Assembly: GCA_003485185.1 (NCBI GenBank)
Contig: DNAS01000066.1
Location: forward strand, 439 to 6,359
Direction: 5' to 3'
Length of the DNA stretch: 5,921 bases
From: Phycisphaerales bacterium
GTDB taxonomy: Bacteria > Planctomycetota > Phycisphaerae > SM23-33
Shown here: piece by piece, positions 5,119 through 5,921 of the stretch
Layout: each line of letters starts with the position of its first letter
How positions within the stretch are numbered: position 1 is the first letter of the stretch
The notes under the pieces: generated by a model
Database searches by the model: none
Told to the model about the DNA's origin: nothing
The model's input: the letters and a program-made list of their open reading frames with translations, nothing else
Position numbers and translations under genes: made by a program

Positions 5119-5921
5119 ATGATGATGATCAACCGACACGCCACCCCGGACGCAAAGATTACGCTGTTCAGCTCCTTGTTCCGCGGCCGTGAGGATGTGT
5201 ACCCCCGTCGGTTCGAGAGCCGCAGGACCGGCAAGTCCGGCTATGCCCCGGCTTGTGCCAATGAATGGGTCCGGGGACTCTGCGACCGGAAATCCGTGAA
5301 ATGTGCCGAATGCCCGCATCGTCGTTTTCTCCCGGTGACCGATGACGTCATCCGGCAGCACCTGCTCGGCCAGGATTCGGGTGGTCGGGAGTTCGTTGTG
5401 GGAATCTACCCGATGCTGCTGGATGAGACCTGCTTCCTGCTTGCTGCCGATTTTGACGGCGAACAATGGGTGGAAGATGCGGCGGCAGTGCGGGAAACAT
5501 GCCGCCGGTTCGATGTGCCCTGTGCGCTGGAACGCTCGCGCTCCGGGAACGGCGCGCACCTCTGGCTGTTCTTTGAAGAGGCGCTGCCCGCCGTTCTCGC
5601 ACGGAAGGTTGGCGCGCATCTTCTCACCGAGACCATGGAGCGACGGCCCGAGATTGGCTTGAGATCGTACGATAGGTGTTTCCCCAATCAGGACACGCTC
5701 CCCAAGGGCCAACTCGGGAACCTCATTGCACTTCCGCTGCAGAAACTGCCGCGCGACCACGGGAATAGCGTCTTTCTTGACGATTCCATGGTTCCGTACG
5801 CCGACCAGTGGGCCTTTCTTGCGGACGTCAGGAAGATCGCGCGTTCCGAGGCCGAACGCATCGTTCGCTCGGCGGAGGCGGCACGGGGAAATGTCGTCGG
5901 GGTTCGCCTGGTCCCCTGGGA
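5119..5921 (+). CDS. TOTE conflict-system primase domain protein (N-terminal part)
   Basis: There are 267 codons before the window ends. ITLFSSLFRGREDVYPRRFE (14-33) is the family's N-terminal signature. Cysteines C46, C55, C62 and C65 suggest a small zinc-binding insert. The archaeo-eukaryotic-primase fold shows AADFD (109-113, catalytic D111/D113), ERSRSGNGAHLWLFF (138-152, H147 as the sxH-type histidine), SYDRCFPNQD (183-192) and GNLIALPLQ (200-208). In known relatives this N-terminus is followed by a superfamily 2 helicase and further regions, giving several hundred more residues, so most of the protein is outside. TGA at 5116-5118 is in frame just before the ATG. Three ATGs in a row (5119, 5122, 5125) leave the exact start open. 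No strong Shine-Dalgarno is seen. It probably acts in anti-invader conflict on nucleic acids. Confidence 0.9.
   Translation, partial: MMMINRHATPDAKITLFSSLFRGREDVYPRRFESRRTGKSGYAPACANEWVRGLCDRKSVKCAECPHRRFLPVTDDVIRQHLLGQDSGGREFVVGIYPMLLDETCFLLAADFDGEQWVEDAAAVRETCRRFDVPCALERSRSGNGAHLWLFFEEALPAVLARKVGAHLLTETMERRPEIGLRSYDRCFPNQDTLPKGQLGNLIALPLQKLPRDHGNSVFLDDSMVPYADQWAFLADVRKIARSEAERIVRSAEAARGNVVGVRLVPW

Noticed and set aside
4921..5760. A 279-codon minus-strand frame
   Set aside because: It is antisense to the primase-domain gene, which has complete conserved motifs on the plus strand.

Overview
The window is GC-rich bacterial DNA with the look of an accessory or defence island. It holds two sets of genes that diverge from a gene-poor stretch at about 4010-4729. 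The host cannot be fixed from the sequence. Several short dispersed repeats resemble families I associate with environmental phyla such as Planctomycetota, but that is a recollection, not a test.

Left, minus strand, reading from 4009 down to base 1: a 70-residue excisionase-type helix-turn-helix protein, then a 557-residue protein with an N-terminal DUF4062 domain, a RecG-C-terminal-like GHKL ATPase domain (HATPase_c_4) and a winged helix, then a large SNF2/HepA-type helicase that runs off the window after 700 codons. The three are tightly packed. The first junction is an ATGA overlap. The second is bridged by a 10-codon minicistron whose start overlaps the upstream stop and whose stop overlaps the helicase ATG. 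This looks like one translationally coupled operon in which a small DNA-binding protein may control a sensor-type ATPase and a nucleic-acid translocase. Further members probably lie beyond base 1.

Centre, 4010-4729: a candidate minus-strand promoter and a hairpin/palindrome serve the helix-turn-helix gene. Beyond them lie a 9/12-bp periodic tract that may be eroded coding sequence, a GGCGGGC-type inverted-repeat cluster, and a repeat that can fold as a three-way junction and contains a CCCTTCGACAGGCTCAGGG core. No convincing intact gene is seen between them.

Right, plus strand: a small GIY-YIG nuclease (4730-5047), a C-terminal remnant of a second and different GIY-YIG protein (5008-5118), and directly after its stop the N-terminal 267 codons of a large protein with the archaeo-eukaryotic-primase-like domain of the TOTE conflict systems. 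In full-length relatives this domain is fused to a superfamily 2 helicase. The two sets place two helicase-centred, probably anti-invader modules back to back.
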